The notes: generated from the letters alone by a model not told the origin. DNA of 64,000 nucleotides from Trichomonas vaginalis G3 (GCF_026262505.1 NC_067203.1:20751411-20815410); one strand, 5' to 3'; counted from the stretch's first letter, positions 29,101 through 40,344 are shown. Made by a program: numbers and translations.

Positions 29101-30237
29101 ATGAATAAACTCTTATGCAACCATTTCGGAAATTATTCTCTTAAGCAAATAACACCGTGGGTAATGCTTGTATTATCATCAATCCTTTTGATCATTGTTT
29201 CCCCTCTTTCTTTGATGAATCAAACAAAAGTTGGTGATTGGACAGAACAAAAGTCAATTGATAGAATGTTTTTTGGATTAAACAAGGTAGGGTGTTTGGA
29301 TAATTTAACAAGAAATTTCCAACTTGCAAATAAAACTATTGATATCGCAATTTCAGCTCCTGATGATGATTTTTCGTATTCCCAACTATTTGCAAATCTT
29401 AGCTCTTTGAAACCAGCTGTTAAAATCCGTATTTATACAGATATGCCTAAATCATCAATTCCATCAAACTTAAATTATATTCCATTCAATCATTCAGGGT
29501 ACAAATTCAAAGCAAATTTCTTTATAATAGATTCCAGTCATGTCTACTTTTTCGGCGGATACAGTTTCCCAAAAGAAACGAGTAATAAAGAGGGTGCTTT
29601 TTGTTATCTATACGAAGTTGAGAATCATATACTTCTTACCAAGGATATGGAGTCAATTTTCAATTTCCTTACCTTAAATAAAGAACATTTTACAAATAAA
29701 GTCATCCAACGCAGATATCTGACTAACATGGATAACTCTTCGAAATACAAACTGTTATTACAGCCATTTGATATATTCCCACTTGGAAGAAACAATTTTA
29801 GCGAAGCATTTTCAGATATTGCATTTACAAACAAAGAAAGAGCAATTATAACAGGTTCATTGCTACAAGATAACTACGATTCATTTGATCATGCCAGAAA
29901 AGCTGCAATAGTTTTTGCTCTTTTAGAACAAACTCATAATAATGATCGCATTACGAGATTGGTCATCACTAGCCAAGAATATGAAAAATATGAGAAGTAT
30001 TATTCAAATATGAGCACTGAACTTGCAAGATTAAAGTATTATTATTGTAATTTACCAATTGGCTGGACAACAATACAAAGCGTGTTCAGTTTTGCATATC
30101 TTCCTATGAATTTGGTTGATATTTTCGATCCGAAGGTAATTTCTGTTGGAATTGAAGGAAAACTTAATTTTTTAAGCACTTTTTACGGTTTGCATGCTGA
30201 TTTAGAAAACATCTGCAAACAATTCAAGAAAGAATGA
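29101..30237 (+). CDS. Membrane-anchored phospholipase D-like protein, catalytic motif degenerate
   Basis: A 378-residue protein. A single membrane segment at residues 17-39 (ITPWVMLVLSSILLIIVSPL) without a cleavable look suggests a type II anchor, as in animal PLD3/PLD4. The body has PLD-like features: the ANKTIDIAISAPDDDFSYSQ strand after an N-terminal Asn, then FKANFFIIDSSHVYFFGGYSF in the place of the first HKD motif, and a second half with AIITGSLLQDN and FDHARKAAIVFALLEQ. In active enzymes this motif is HxKxxxxD; here the first His is not evident (KFKANFFIID), and the second motif is also not canonical. It may therefore be a non-catalytic relative. Several N-x-S/T sites suit a lumenal location. 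Confidence 0.6.
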   Translation: MNKLLCNHFGNYSLKQITPWVMLVLSSILLIIVSPLSLMNQTKVGDWTEQKSIDRMFFGLNKVGCLDNLTRNFQLANKTIDIAISAPDDDFSYSQLFANLSSLKPAVKIRIYTDMPKSSIPSNLNYIPFNHSGYKFKANFFIIDSSHVYFFGGYSFPKETSNKEGAFCYLYEVENHILLTKDMESIFNFLTLNKEHFTNKVIQRRYLTNMDNSSKYKLLLQPFDIFPLGRNNFSEAFSDIAFTNKERAIITGSLLQDNYDSFDHARKAAIVFALLEQTHNNDRITRLVITSQEYEKYEKYYSNMSTELARLKYYYCNLPIGWTTIQSVFSFAYLPMNLVDIFDPKVISVGIEGKLNFLSTFYGLHADLENICKQFKKE

Positions 30238-30690
30238 TAATACTCACATAGTTCGAGAACATTTGTTTAATTTATTTTGTTATTAAAATAAATCTGTATA
30301 GTTTTATATATATCATTACATAATTTATCTATATACCCATCACACCGCTCTATTATGTATCCACAAACTTATCTTCTTATATCAAATCTTTGGAAGAGTG
30401 AAATTAGATATTACTGAAGGTAATGTGCATATACATGAACTGATGTATATACCACACATATGTATATCAAATGAAATCATGCATTTCATAATCCAGAATA
30501 CAATATTGTACAAGCAGATTTAAAATTTATACTGATTAGTAATTAGTATGCTGTCGTTTATAATTTTTGGATATCTTCGAAAAATCAATTTTCATTCGTT
30601 CGAATTTTGCTGCTCGGATCAATTTCCATTCTTTAGTTGAATCTGTTCTTTAGCAATAGAATATGGTTGGATTCAAAACAAAATTTTCTG
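30238..30690. other. Spacer before glucosidase II, nothing recognised
   Basis: About 450 bases of AT-rich sequence with ATATAC-rich stretches near 30428-30470. No gene was seen. Confidence 0.4.
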
Positions 30691-33222
30691 ATGTTTTCCT
30701 TTTTGGCTTTTCACTGCTTATCAGTTAATAAAAACAACTATTATACATGCGATGAGATAGAATACTGCAAAAGGGATAGATTCATCGACGAAGAAGACTG
30801 GAAACTTATAGATTTCAAGTCAGAAAAAGAAAAATTTATTGGTACAATAACAAAAGGCAATAAAACAGAAAGACTACATTTAAACATAACATTCCATGCT
30901 AATGATATGATCAGAATTAGATTCGAACCAGTTGAAGAAAAAGACTTCGAAAGATACGATATTTCAAAGGAAGAACTGATAATTAATCAAACTATTATCA
31001 ATGAAACTTCAGAAATCAAAGTTTCCGAAGCAGAAAATTTGATCAAAGTCGAAAATTCAAAATATAGAATCGAAATTTCGAAATCTCCTTTCAATATTAT
31101 AGTTTACGAGAACAATTCCGCTGTGTTATCACTCAATGATGATAATAAGGCTATTTTCAATGTTGGTGGCAATACAAAATCAAATAATAAATACGGAGAT
31201 AGAGATATTGCCCTCTCATTCAAATTCTTAACACCAGAAACAAAATTATCAGGTGTTCCAGCTCATACTTTCCCTATCCAATTACCAGATACTAAGATAA
31301 ATCTCAGTCCATTGATGGATCCATTGCGCCTCTTCAATACAGACATCAATTCGTTCGAAGTAAATTCACCTATGTCAATGTACTCGGCCATCCCTTACAT
31401 CATTGGCCGCTCAGGTGAGAAAACAACTTCAATATTATGGTTAAATGCAGCTGAAACATGGATTGATATCGAAAAAACTACAGCTAGATTCATGTCTGAA
31501 ACAGGTTACATCGATCTTTTCATTTTCTCTGGAACACATTCCTCAGTTATTAATTCTTACACTTCATTAACCGGTCGCCCAGTTTTACATCCAATATTCG
31601 CTCTCGGATACCATCAGTGTCGCTGGGGATATATGGATAGCGACGAAATCCGTGACATTTCGAAGAATTTAGACAATTCTGAAATTCCACACGATGTTAT
31701 GTGGCTCGATCTCGACCATACTAACGACAAAAAGTATTTCACCTTCTCTACAGGCTTCCACGACATGAAGAGGCTTCAAAAAGAGTTCTTTAAGAAAGGA
31801 AGGAAAATTGTTGCTTTAGTTGACCCACATCTTGCTGCCAAAGAAGACTACGACATTTACTTAGATGCTCGCGATAACGGATACTTCGTAACAACGGAGA
31901 CAGGCGGAGATTTGAGATTAAAATGCTGGCCAGGAGTCAGTGCATGGCCTGATTACATGAATCCAGAGGTAAGAGACTGGTGGTCATCATTATTCGAGTA
32001 CGAAAACTACAAGAAGAGCACAAAAATTTTACATATCTGGAATGATATGAACGAACCAGCAGTTTTCGATATCAAAGATGCTACTCTTCCTCGTGATAGC
32101 TTGCATTACGAAGGCCACGAAGAAAGAGAAGTCCACAACATCTATGGCCACATGATGATCTCATCAACTTACGCCGGATTGAGAAGAAGGAATCACGATG
32201 AGAGACCATTTATTTTAACAAGGTCTTTCTTCGCAGGAAGTCAGAAATTTGCTGCAGCCTGGACTGGAGATAACTCTGCAACATGGTCCATGCTTGCAAA
32301 CTCCCTTCAGATGGTCATTACTTCTGGTATCTGCGGTATGCCATTCAACGGTGCAGACGTTGGAGGTTTCTTCGGTTCACCGGATAATGATCTCTTATGC
32401 AGATGGTATCAACTCGCTGCATGGACATATCCGTTCTTCCGCGAGCACTGCCATCACGAAAGTGCACGTAGAGAGCCACATCTCTTCACTTCAGATCGAA
32501 TCCAGATAATTCGTGAAGCAGTTAACGACCGTTACTCACTTCTTCCACTCTGGTACACCCTAATGGAAGAGGCCCATAGAACTGGCAATCCAATTGTCCG
32601 ACCACTTTGGTGGCACTTTTCTGATCGTAATGATGAAGATATTGCATTACTTGGTGACACGATTTTAGTCGCTCCTATTGTTAAACAACAGGCAGTCGAA
32701 AAGGTTGTGACACTTCCTCAAGGCGTATGGTACTCCTACAGAAAGATGAGACCAGCAAGAGGCGAAATAGTCATGAAAAACATTAAGAATATCATCCCTG
32801 TTTTCATAAGAGGAGGAAAAATTTTCGCTAGAAAAGATGCAAAAGTGACATCGACGGTTTCCCTCAAGAAAGCACCATATACGATCGTCGTTGCTCTTAA
32901 CGAAAATGGCACAGCATCCGGATCGCTCTATATTGATGATGAACACTCTTTCAATTACGAAAAAGGCGAATTTTGCAGAGTACACTTCAAATTTGAGAAT
33001 AACGTTCTGACATCTACCGTTGAAGGCGATTTAGAGGTCTTCAAGCAGAAGATATCTCGCATTGAAATCGCAGGTATCAATAAAGCTCCTTCTGTCGTCA
33101 AAATGCCGAAATATAATTGCCAATTCACTTATGAAAGAGGAGTTTTGTCAATAACTGAAGTCGATCATGTTATAAGTCAGCCTATTGATCTCCAAATCCA
33201 ATATCCCCAAGAGGAACTCTGA
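30691..33222 (+). CDS. GANAB: Glucosidase II alpha subunit (GH31 alpha-glucosidase)
   Basis: An 843-residue protein from the ATG at 30691. The N-terminus MFSFLAFHCLSV fits a signal peptide and is the reason for this start; the frame upstream has no ATG. The order is an N-terminal beta domain, the GH31 catalytic barrel with HPIFALGYHQCRWGYMDSDE and IPHDVMWLDLDHTN, the nucleophile motif WNDMNEP (Asp452), the acid/base region WTGDNSATW (Asp527), PFNGADVGGFFG and REHCHHESARREPHLF, then C-terminal beta domains. These match glucosidase II alpha, which trims the two inner glucoses from N-glycans in the ER and supports calnexin-type folding. No HDEL-type signal is at the C-terminus, as usual for the alpha subunit, which is held in the ER by the beta subunit. 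Length is a little short of animal enzymes. Confidence 0.92.
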   Translation: MFSFLAFHCLSVNKNNYYTCDEIEYCKRDRFIDEEDWKLIDFKSEKEKFIGTITKGNKTERLHLNITFHANDMIRIRFEPVEEKDFERYDISKEELIINQTIINETSEIKVSEAENLIKVENSKYRIEISKSPFNIIVYENNSAVLSLNDDNKAIFNVGGNTKSNNKYGDRDIALSFKFLTPETKLSGVPAHTFPIQLPDTKINLSPLMDPLRLFNTDINSFEVNSPMSMYSAIPYIIGRSGEKTTSILWLNAAETWIDIEKTTARFMSETGYIDLFIFSGTHSSVINSYTSLTGRPVLHPIFALGYHQCRWGYMDSDEIRDISKNLDNSEIPHDVMWLDLDHTNDKKYFTFSTGFHDMKRLQKEFFKKGRKIVALVDPHLAAKEDYDIYLDARDNGYFVTTETGGDLRLKCWPGVSAWPDYMNPEVRDWWSSLFEYENYKKSTKILHIWNDMNEPAVFDIKDATLPRDSLHYEGHEEREVHNIYGHMMISSTYAGLRRRNHDERPFILTRSFFAGSQKFAAAWTGDNSATWSMLANSLQMVITSGICGMPFNGADVGGFFGSPDNDLLCRWYQLAAWTYPFFREHCHHESARREPHLFTSDRIQIIREAVNDRYSLLPLWYTLMEEAHRTGNPIVRPLWWHFSDRNDEDIALLGDTILVAPIVKQQAVEKVVTLPQGVWYSYRKMRPARGEIVMKNIKNIIPVFIRGGKIFARKDAKVTSTVSLKKAPYTIVVALNENGTASGSLYIDDEHSFNYEKGEFCRVHFKFENNVLTSTVEGDLEVFKQKISRIEIAGINKAPSVVKMPKYNCQFTYERGVLSITEVDHVISQPIDLQIQYPQEEL

Positions 33223-33397
33223 TGAATTAATTATTTCATAAAAAAATTCATGTTTATTCGCTAGAATTACGTTAGAAAATATTTTAAAAACATCATTATA
33301 AGAGTTATTTCGGAGATATAATATCTATATATAATATCGACCATTATCTCTTTCAATCTGCAAATCAGTCTAATTTTTATATATTCAAATTTCAGAT
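33223..33397. other. Short spacer
   Basis: AT-rich spacer between the glucosidase gene and the TTAA-ended element. Nothing else was seen. Confidence 0.3.
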
Positions 33398-34445
33398 TTA
33401 AGGGTGCACCCGTATGTACGTTTATTTGAGAGGAGGAGGATTACACTCTCAATTTTGAGGGATTCGTTAGTTTATTTTCTCGATGAATATGCAATAAAAT
33501 TTGATTTTTACCTTATCAATATACTTCATATAATATACACATGTTCATGTAAAAACTTTTTCCCAAAATCCTCAGGAATTAAGGGATTTTTGAATTTTAA
33601 GAATTTTTTTCGATTTTTTTCGAAAAAAAAACATTTTCAGAACAGCCTTAACGGCTAAGATTTAGGAACAATGTTAAGTATCAAAAAGAAAGGAGGTCTG
33701 ATATAGACAACATATATCGTTGAAGGTTGAAAAAATCTCTAATATTTGAGCCCAAAATTTCAAATTTTAATTTTTTGAAAAAAGAGGCCACCCGTATGTA
33801 CGTTTATTTGAGAGGAGGAGGATTATATTTTTGAAAGGGTGAAACATTATGAATATGTTAATTATATAATAATATGTATTATTATAAAAAAGAAAAAATA
33901 AAGCACGTTAAAAATTTTCTTTCTTGATTTTTTACAAAATCTACTTAGAATTATGCAAAATATGACTAAATAATTATAAATTTCAAGCTAAATTTTAATT
34001 TTGATAAATAATTTAAATTTCAAAATATCAAGTTCAGTTCGACTATGTATGTAGTAATTCCTCAATAAAGTGCCAAAACCCTATTAAAATATATGAACAT
34101 TTTCAACATTTTAATGTTTTTATTTAAAAATTTGATGGAATATGAGCTTCAAACAATTATTATGTAAATAAAAATAATTAAATATATGTATTTATTCGTA
34201 TTACAACCATAGTAAGTCGATTCTTCCTTTCTTCTACTGAGTTTTGAATTTGATTTCGAATTGTAAAGAGATTCAAAGGGAAAATACTAGCGGATAAAAA
34301 CTACCTCCATGAAAGGGTCATAATGGAGTCAAGTTGTATTTTTTGATATTTTTTGCTTTTCGAGCCTAAATAGGTAGCCAAGATAATGCCTAAAATAAGG
34401 TTCTAAATTCTGAAGTTTACATGATCCTCTCGTGTGCACCCTTAA
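33398..34445. mobile_element. 1.05-kb TTAA-ended inverted-repeat element
   Basis: TTAAGGGTGCAC (33398-33409) is matched exactly at the right end by GTGCACCCTTAA (34434-34445). An identical 36-bp stretch lies at 33407-33442 and 33789-33824 (contains CGTATGTACG, then TTTGAGAGGAGG), so part of the left end is repeated inside. The segment ACTCTCAATTTTGAGGGATT onward resembles the element at 18321-18845. It carries no transposase frame, so it is non-autonomous. Confidence 0.7.
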
Positions 34446-34686
34446 TGTAAAATCATTCCTCTCAAATTTCAATTTTCACAGTTGTGGTTAGCATAAAACA
34501 CCAAGTGACTAATCGAAAATAAGGGACATTAACATGTAATAAATCTTAAGATCCTATTCAAAAAATTTAGAGCACGAAAATGACATGATCACCCCACTAT
34601 CCTAATAATATGTATTTATTATATTTAAAGCGATTTCTTATTTCTTAACCTCCCGTCACTTTTTTAATTATTAATTTTTTTTATCG
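34446..34686 (+). promoter_or_regulatory. Upstream region of the RapGAP gene with an Inr-like box
   Basis: CCGTCACTTTTTTAA contains TCACTTT at 34656-34662, a TCA(+1)YWY match 29 bases before the ATG. A TTTGAGAGG box (reverse strand) is near 34459. Confidence 0.35.
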
Positions 34687-37600
34687 ATGCCTCACCCAGC
34701 AGAAAGTAATTTCAAATACATTTTAAATCAGAAAGATTTCAACTTGGAGAAGTTTATCGGCAAATACTTCCCCGAGTTTTGGAGAAGCATTTTAGATTAT
34801 GTTAAATCTAATAACAAAAGGAGCGAAAAAGGCATTTTTGGAAAGACATATAATATCGATTTCCAGAGAATTGCCCAAAGTCTTACCATTATTCTCCCTA
34901 AAATTAAAGTAGGCTCGTATTCTCCTGATAAAGTTGCAGATGCAGATACATTTTTCGGAATGATCTTCCATCCAGACTCACCAGAAGATTTACGCCAATT
35001 ATTTGCCCCAATTTATCTTACCTTCCTTGAAACATGTAACGATGCAGAACTTCCTACACTTAAATCCTCTTTTAAGTATTTTATTCCTATCCCATTCCTC
35101 GGTAAAAATGAGCAGGAAAAGGCTGTACTCAAGACATTTATCGATAGAGAGCCAGAAGCAATTCTCGGTGATGAAACAGCAGTTAAACAAGTCACCAACG
35201 TTCAGGCTTACATCGAAATGCTTCTCAAATGGATTTTAAAGAACTGGGATCACAGATCCGGCTCTTTAATGCAGCCTTTGTTCCAAAATACTTTAAGTGC
35301 TATTTATTTCAAAGAAGCAGAGGCTACCGGTTGGGATTTACCCGTCTACCGTTGTTCTACACCAGTTACATCGGATATCCATGAAACAATCTGCAAGTTC
35401 TTCGGAGATCTTTTTAATGAAGATCACAACTTCAATATTCTCCTCGAAAAGAAAACATTGAACTTCATTATCGAAATACTTAAATCCTCAGAAACAGCCT
35501 GCTCAATTGAAGCTACGAAATCGTCTTTACAAGCCTTAATCGCGATTGCTTCAAACGGAAGCCTTAGCGAAGGTTACGAATTGAACGACCTCATTTCTAA
35601 GGCCGGACAAATCGCTATTGACCTTTTCGTAAACTCAAGGGACGGACAAATCGCTCTTTCTCTCAGCGAGTTCGCCTTTTGGCTTTTCCTCGACAAGGAA
35701 ACAGGCTCCATCGATAGCCGCAAGAAATTGATCAACGACATGCTTTCTTACGCATTATGTGATGATCAAGCAGCCGCAATCATGATGGGCTCTCTGATCG
35801 TACGCCTCTTATTAACAGGCGACACAGAAAATTTCATTTGGGATACAGTAACCGATCATATCCTTAATAATGAAATTTATGCAGCGACTGCAGCAAAGCA
35901 CATGCAACTTATCGCCACAATACAATTCTCAAGCGTCTTTAATATCAACAAGGATACAATTTTCGAGAACTGCAGCCAAGCAATCGAACGAAATCAGAGA
36001 AATAAAATTACTACACCGTTTGACTTCGTCGCACAGAACATTGAAGCCATTATTAAGAACCCACCTGAGATTGTCCACGACAAAGTCAAGATGTCTTGGC
36101 CAAAATTCTCTCATTTCAACGATACTCTCAAATTAGTTCCATTTACTGTTGCAGATTTGACTTATGAGACCGACGAGATGTACAATGGATTGGCTGCCAT
36201 GATTGATTCACTCAGCAGATACCCAACATTCGACTCTCCAAAGGCTCATGAGAACGGATTTGCCGTTTTGAACTCATACTACGCCATGTTTGCTACATTA
36301 AGACTCATGCCACCGGGCATTCAGTATTCCCACACAAGAGCATTCGAAATCGCTTCAAGACCTCTATTTTCCGGATTAATCACCGAAGAAAACATACCAA
36401 TACAAACAAACGCTCTCAAGACACTTGGCGATTTACTACTTACTCAGGACTTGAAGAACCATGTTACCGATGAAATGTTGTCTCATTGGTACAGCTGCCT
36501 TCTTCTTACGCTCATGAGCTCCGACCATGACTTGTCCAAGCTCGCCTTCGAGTCAGCAGTCTCAACAATGATGATCGGATTCAAAGGATCCGGAATCTTG
36601 GCTCCAACTCTTCTCAAGTTCGTTTCCAATGTAAATATAGAGTCGCAAAGTGTTCTCTCATTGATCTCCAGCTCAGCGATCATGAGATGCCCTCATTCCA
36701 TGGACAAGACATTCTATGACTCCATTAAGTCAAAACTTGACAACCGATCACATATTCTGAGGCCAGATTGGAAGTCACTTTTGACACAAGAAAGTGACAA
36801 TTTAATACCCGATTTATTGAAAGCCGTTGACAAATTGGGTGAGAATGATAGCGAATCCAACATAGAAATACTATCCACAGCATGTTCCACAATAATCATT
36901 GATGAAATCCACTGTAAGAATCCAGATAAAGATGTCATTTCATTTTTACTCAAACACCTGACAAATGCTGTCAAGAAACAGTCAGAACCAGCTCTCCAGA
37001 TGTGTCTCGCTGTTGCACAACACTCAAATCAGATCATAAAGATCTGTAAAAAACCTTATTACCAACATATTAAAGAATTGTCTAAAATGGCCGACCAAAT
37101 AACAGTAAATTCAGAGCCTCACTTCACTTTTGCATATATGCATATTATGACCACCATATTAGTTACATCTCTTGATGCCGGTCGCCAGCACGCCCATTAT
37201 TTCAATGATTTATTGACGAGATTCATCAACGAAACAGTATTTCCAAACGAATATCCATCACAAATCCAACAATTTGCCATTTCTGCCAGAGAAATGTTGT
37301 CAATTTTCTTAGCCAGTTATCCATTCACTGACTGTCCATCAATACCAAGTGGCAGATGTCCGAAGAGTTCTGCACAACCACTGACAATCATCATGCCAAA
37401 TGGAACATATATCACTCCAGAATTAATTGACGAGAAAACGACGAGTTATTTGGTACAAACAAGAGTTGGACAGTTCATTTGGAACATGACAAGTTACACA
37501 GATTGCTTCACAAACGAAGAATGCAAATTAACATTATGTGAAGAAAAAGGAGAACCAACAATTCAGTCAATAAACATCGATGTTCCACAGCAAGAGTTCA

Positions 37601-38649
37601 CAAAGATATTCACAGACATCGTTGAGGGATTCAAAGAAGAATTCCACATGGACTACAAACTCGATGACATCAAGGAAGACAAAGAAAACCTCAGCCAAGC
37701 GATCGACGACATCAACAAATACTACGAAGAATACGTAACAGCGAACACTCATCAGCCAGCGAGGAAGATCAGGCCTCCTCTCGAGATCGAAAGCAAACCA
37801 TTCGCAGGACTCAACGCTATTGGAATGGTCGAACCAAAGCAGGCACACGAACTCCAGAGAACAACATTCAACAAACAGGACGAACAGATGAATGTTTCAA
37901 AGAACAACATCGAAACATTGTTCGTCAACATATTGAAGGCAGATCACAGATGGCAGTGGAAAGCAGCCATTGGATATGTCAGGGATGGAATTACAGACCA
38001 GTTGAAGATATTGATGACGAAATTCGATCAGGTTTCTCCTCGTTTCAAAGAGTTTATTTCATTACTCGGTTGGAATGTTTCATTGAAGAATTGGCCAATA
38101 TATTCCGGTGGTTTAGATGTAATGAAAGAAAACAATGGCGTTTCAAGTATATTTATTCCAGGCTTTGATTATGAATTGATGTTCCACGTTGCTCCTCTTA
38201 TGCCTACAAATAAAAAGGATGAGCAACAAGTAGATAAGAAGAAACACCTAGGCAATGACCACATTCAGATATTGTTTGTTGAAAGTGATTTGCAATATGA
38301 CCCATTAACAATCACTTCTCAGTTTAACTTCGTAACTATCATTGTTTATCCATTACAGACTGGTTTGTACAGGATAGACATGCACCATAGAGATGGATTG
38401 AAGTGGTTCGGACCTCTCCATGACCCTGTAGTTGTGTCTAAAGAATGTTTGTCTTCATTAATTAACTCGACAATCAACATCGCTATGAATAACTTCAGAA
38501 TTGCTCAGTGCAACTACTCACATCCAACTCTTGACTCACTAAAGAAGATACAACAGATTACAACGGATTATGTAAGAACAGAACAAGATGATGAATCAAC
38601 AATCCAAGAATTGCAATTGTATGTCAAACCTCCATCACCAGAATCTTAA
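34687..38649 (+). CDS. RapGAP-domain protein (RalGAP-alpha/tuberin-like GTPase activator)
   Basis: A 1320-residue protein. The first 1050 residues are helical, HEAT-like, without a named domain. The last 240 form a Rap/Ran-GAP domain: FKEFISLLGWNVSLKNWPIY, SGGLDVM, DYELMFHVAPLMP, KKKHLGNDHIQILFVES and SQFNFVTIIVYPLQTGLYRI ending at FGPLHDPVVV. In this family an Asn supplied by the (I/L)GND helix drives GTP hydrolysis; here it is Asn1190, intact. The pattern of a long helical front and a C-terminal GAP is that of RalGAP alpha and tuberin, which inactivate Ral or Rheb-type GTPases. The substrate here is unknown. The ATG at 34687 is the first in frame. Confidence 0.88.
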   Translation: MPHPAESNFKYILNQKDFNLEKFIGKYFPEFWRSILDYVKSNNKRSEKGIFGKTYNIDFQRIAQSLTIILPKIKVGSYSPDKVADADTFFGMIFHPDSPEDLRQLFAPIYLTFLETCNDAELPTLKSSFKYFIPIPFLGKNEQEKAVLKTFIDREPEAILGDETAVKQVTNVQAYIEMLLKWILKNWDHRSGSLMQPLFQNTLSAIYFKEAEATGWDLPVYRCSTPVTSDIHETICKFFGDLFNEDHNFNILLEKKTLNFIIEILKSSETACSIEATKSSLQALIAIASNGSLSEGYELNDLISKAGQIAIDLFVNSRDGQIALSLSEFAFWLFLDKETGSIDSRKKLINDMLSYALCDDQAAAIMMGSLIVRLLLTGDTENFIWDTVTDHILNNEIYAATAAKHMQLIATIQFSSVFNINKDTIFENCSQAIERNQRNKITTPFDFVAQNIEAIIKNPPEIVHDKVKMSWPKFSHFNDTLKLVPFTVADLTYETDEMYNGLAAMIDSLSRYPTFDSPKAHENGFAVLNSYYAMFATLRLMPPGIQYSHTRAFEIASRPLFSGLITEENIPIQTNALKTLGDLLLTQDLKNHVTDEMLSHWYSCLLLTLMSSDHDLSKLAFESAVSTMMIGFKGSGILAPTLLKFVSNVNIESQSVLSLISSSAIMRCPHSMDKTFYDSIKSKLDNRSHILRPDWKSLLTQESDNLIPDLLKAVDKLGENDSESNIEILSTACSTIIIDEIHCKNPDKDVISFLLKHLTNAVKKQSEPALQMCLAVAQHSNQIIKICKKPYYQHIKELSKMADQITVNSEPHFTFAYMHIMTTILVTSLDAGRQHAHYFNDLLTRFINETVFPNEYPSQIQQFAISAREMLSIFLASYPFTDCPSIPSGRCPKSSAQPLTIIMPNGTYITPELIDEKTTSYLVQTRVGQFIWNMTSYTDCFTNEECKLTLCEEKGEPTIQSINIDVPQQEFTKIFTDIVEGFKEEFHMDYKLDDIKEDKENLSQAIDDINKYYEEYVTANTHQPARKIRPPLEIESKPFAGLNAIGMVEPKQAHELQRTTFNKQDEQMNVSKNNIETLFVNILKADHRWQWKAAIGYVRDGITDQLKILMTKFDQVSPRFKEFISLLGWNVSLKNWPIYSGGLDVMKENNGVSSIFIPGFDYELMFHVAPLMPTNKKDEQQVDKKKHLGNDHIQILFVESDLQYDPLTITSQFNFVTIIVYPLQTGLYRIDMHHRDGLKWFGPLHDPVVVSKECLSSLINSTINIAMNNFRIAQCNYSHPTLDSLKKIQQITTDYVRTEQDDESTIQELQLYVKPPSPES

Positions 38650-40344
38650 ATAAAAAAATTTCGATTTTTTTTTAAATTATTTTTGACAACTCCAGCTTTT
38701 TATCTAAATTTTCAAAAAGTTTTAAATCACCACATAGTACCTTATATTATTGCTAAACTTTTTTGCAAATATAATAAAGATATTTTGATATAATGCGAGC
38801 ATGCCAGAAAGTGGCAAGTGCACTTTTAATTGTATTACGATATTAGAATATTCGAAATATTAAGGATGCACTAACTAACTTCTGACAATCTATCAATTTT
38901 TTTTGACATCCAAACTTTATGTTCGAATTTCTAAGGTGAAGAGTTAGTATTTTGGTCTGTAAAAAGTTATTATAAAACATTATATAGTACCTAATGTGGC
39001 TGTTATTCTTTTTTGTTATAATATATAATAAGTCACATCCTGGTGACAATGGAAGATGTCATAAAGTGGTAAACATGAGGATTTTGAAATTAAATTTAGA
39101 GTTATTAAAAATAACATAGGGTTGTTAAAAATATCAAAAATTAGCGTTGTGAAGACACCATGGTGTCTTATAATTTTCCTTTCCTTATTGGCGGGTATAA
39201 ATAAATGCGCCAATAGATTGAAGAAGAAGAATTGTTTTTCTCTTAATGAACTTTAATCCTTTTGATATAAGAATATTAAAAACATTAATATAATTTCGAT
39301 TTCGGAAATTAAATTTCCAAATTTTTTGTCGATTTCGGAAATAACAGGATCCCGCATCCAACACGCAACAACAAAACACAAAACACACTTTTTGGTTCTT
39401 TCATCGTTTTAATCGTAATTTATGTAATACATGATTTGGATAAATTTTACAAAAATAGAACCTATATTATATTCTTTTCAAAGATTCTTGCAAATCATCA
39501 AAAATAATTGTATTTTAAAAAACGATCAAATTATCCTTTCATTATTTTAAACTTAAATTAGTTTTTATGATTGACTAAAGCAATCATATTTATTCATCAT
39601 TAAATAAACAAAAAAATAATATTTGAGAGTTATTTCAAAAAAAAAACACATTGAATTTATTAATTTGTCTCAATTTCAGTATTATAAATTTTTATAATTT
39701 CAATATTTTGAAATACACTTTTTAATATTTCAATATTTATGATATTTCAATGTATTAAGTGGTCTCAAATTGAGCTTCTCAAATATAAGTTGGCCTATTC
39801 AAATAATAAAATTAAATAATATTTAAAATAATAAATAAAGTGATTGAGGTCATAGCAAAACGGCTGTTTCAGTCATTAATTCTTAAAAATAAAAAGGTAA
39901 AAACTAATAAAATGGTAAAATTCAATAGTGTCTGTGCTATCGTTCAATTTAAGGTGTTTTGAAACCGCATGACACATTGAATTTTTGAATAGTGTATTAT
40001 GGTTTGACAGACACCAATGAAAAAATAAAATGATATTTATTTTAAATATATAAGATCCTTATATAAAATATAAATATTTTATCGTTTAATTTTCTTGTTT
40101 TAGAAATGTTTTTTATTGAAAAATCAATAAAACTAACTCCAAAATAAAATTTTTGATTTAAAGACACTATGATGACACCAGACAAATCTTCCAAGACACC
40201 TATCGTCGGGAATCTAACAACCCTAAAATAACCCCTCTCACATACTTTATCACTTATGCATGAATGTTACTTTTTAACTAGTTTTTGTGTTACTCAAGGA
40301 ATGAATTATATTTCTAACAGAAAAACTTACAATATCAAAATACT
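38650..40344. other. 1.7-kb spacer with a diverged duplication
   Basis: Two diverged copies of a segment of about 170-230 bases lie at about 38685-38830 and 38885-39090: TTTTTGACA, AAAAAGTT, CATATAGTACCT-like and AAAGTGGCAA/AAAGTGGTAA blocks appear in the same order. TTAAGGATGCAC at 38861 resembles one end of the TTAA-ended elements but has no visible partner. The rest is AT-rich with no gene. Confidence 0.45.

Noticed and set aside
33404-33658. 84-codon frame inside the TTAA-ended element
   Set aside because: It has no transposase motifs and lies in repeated sequence.
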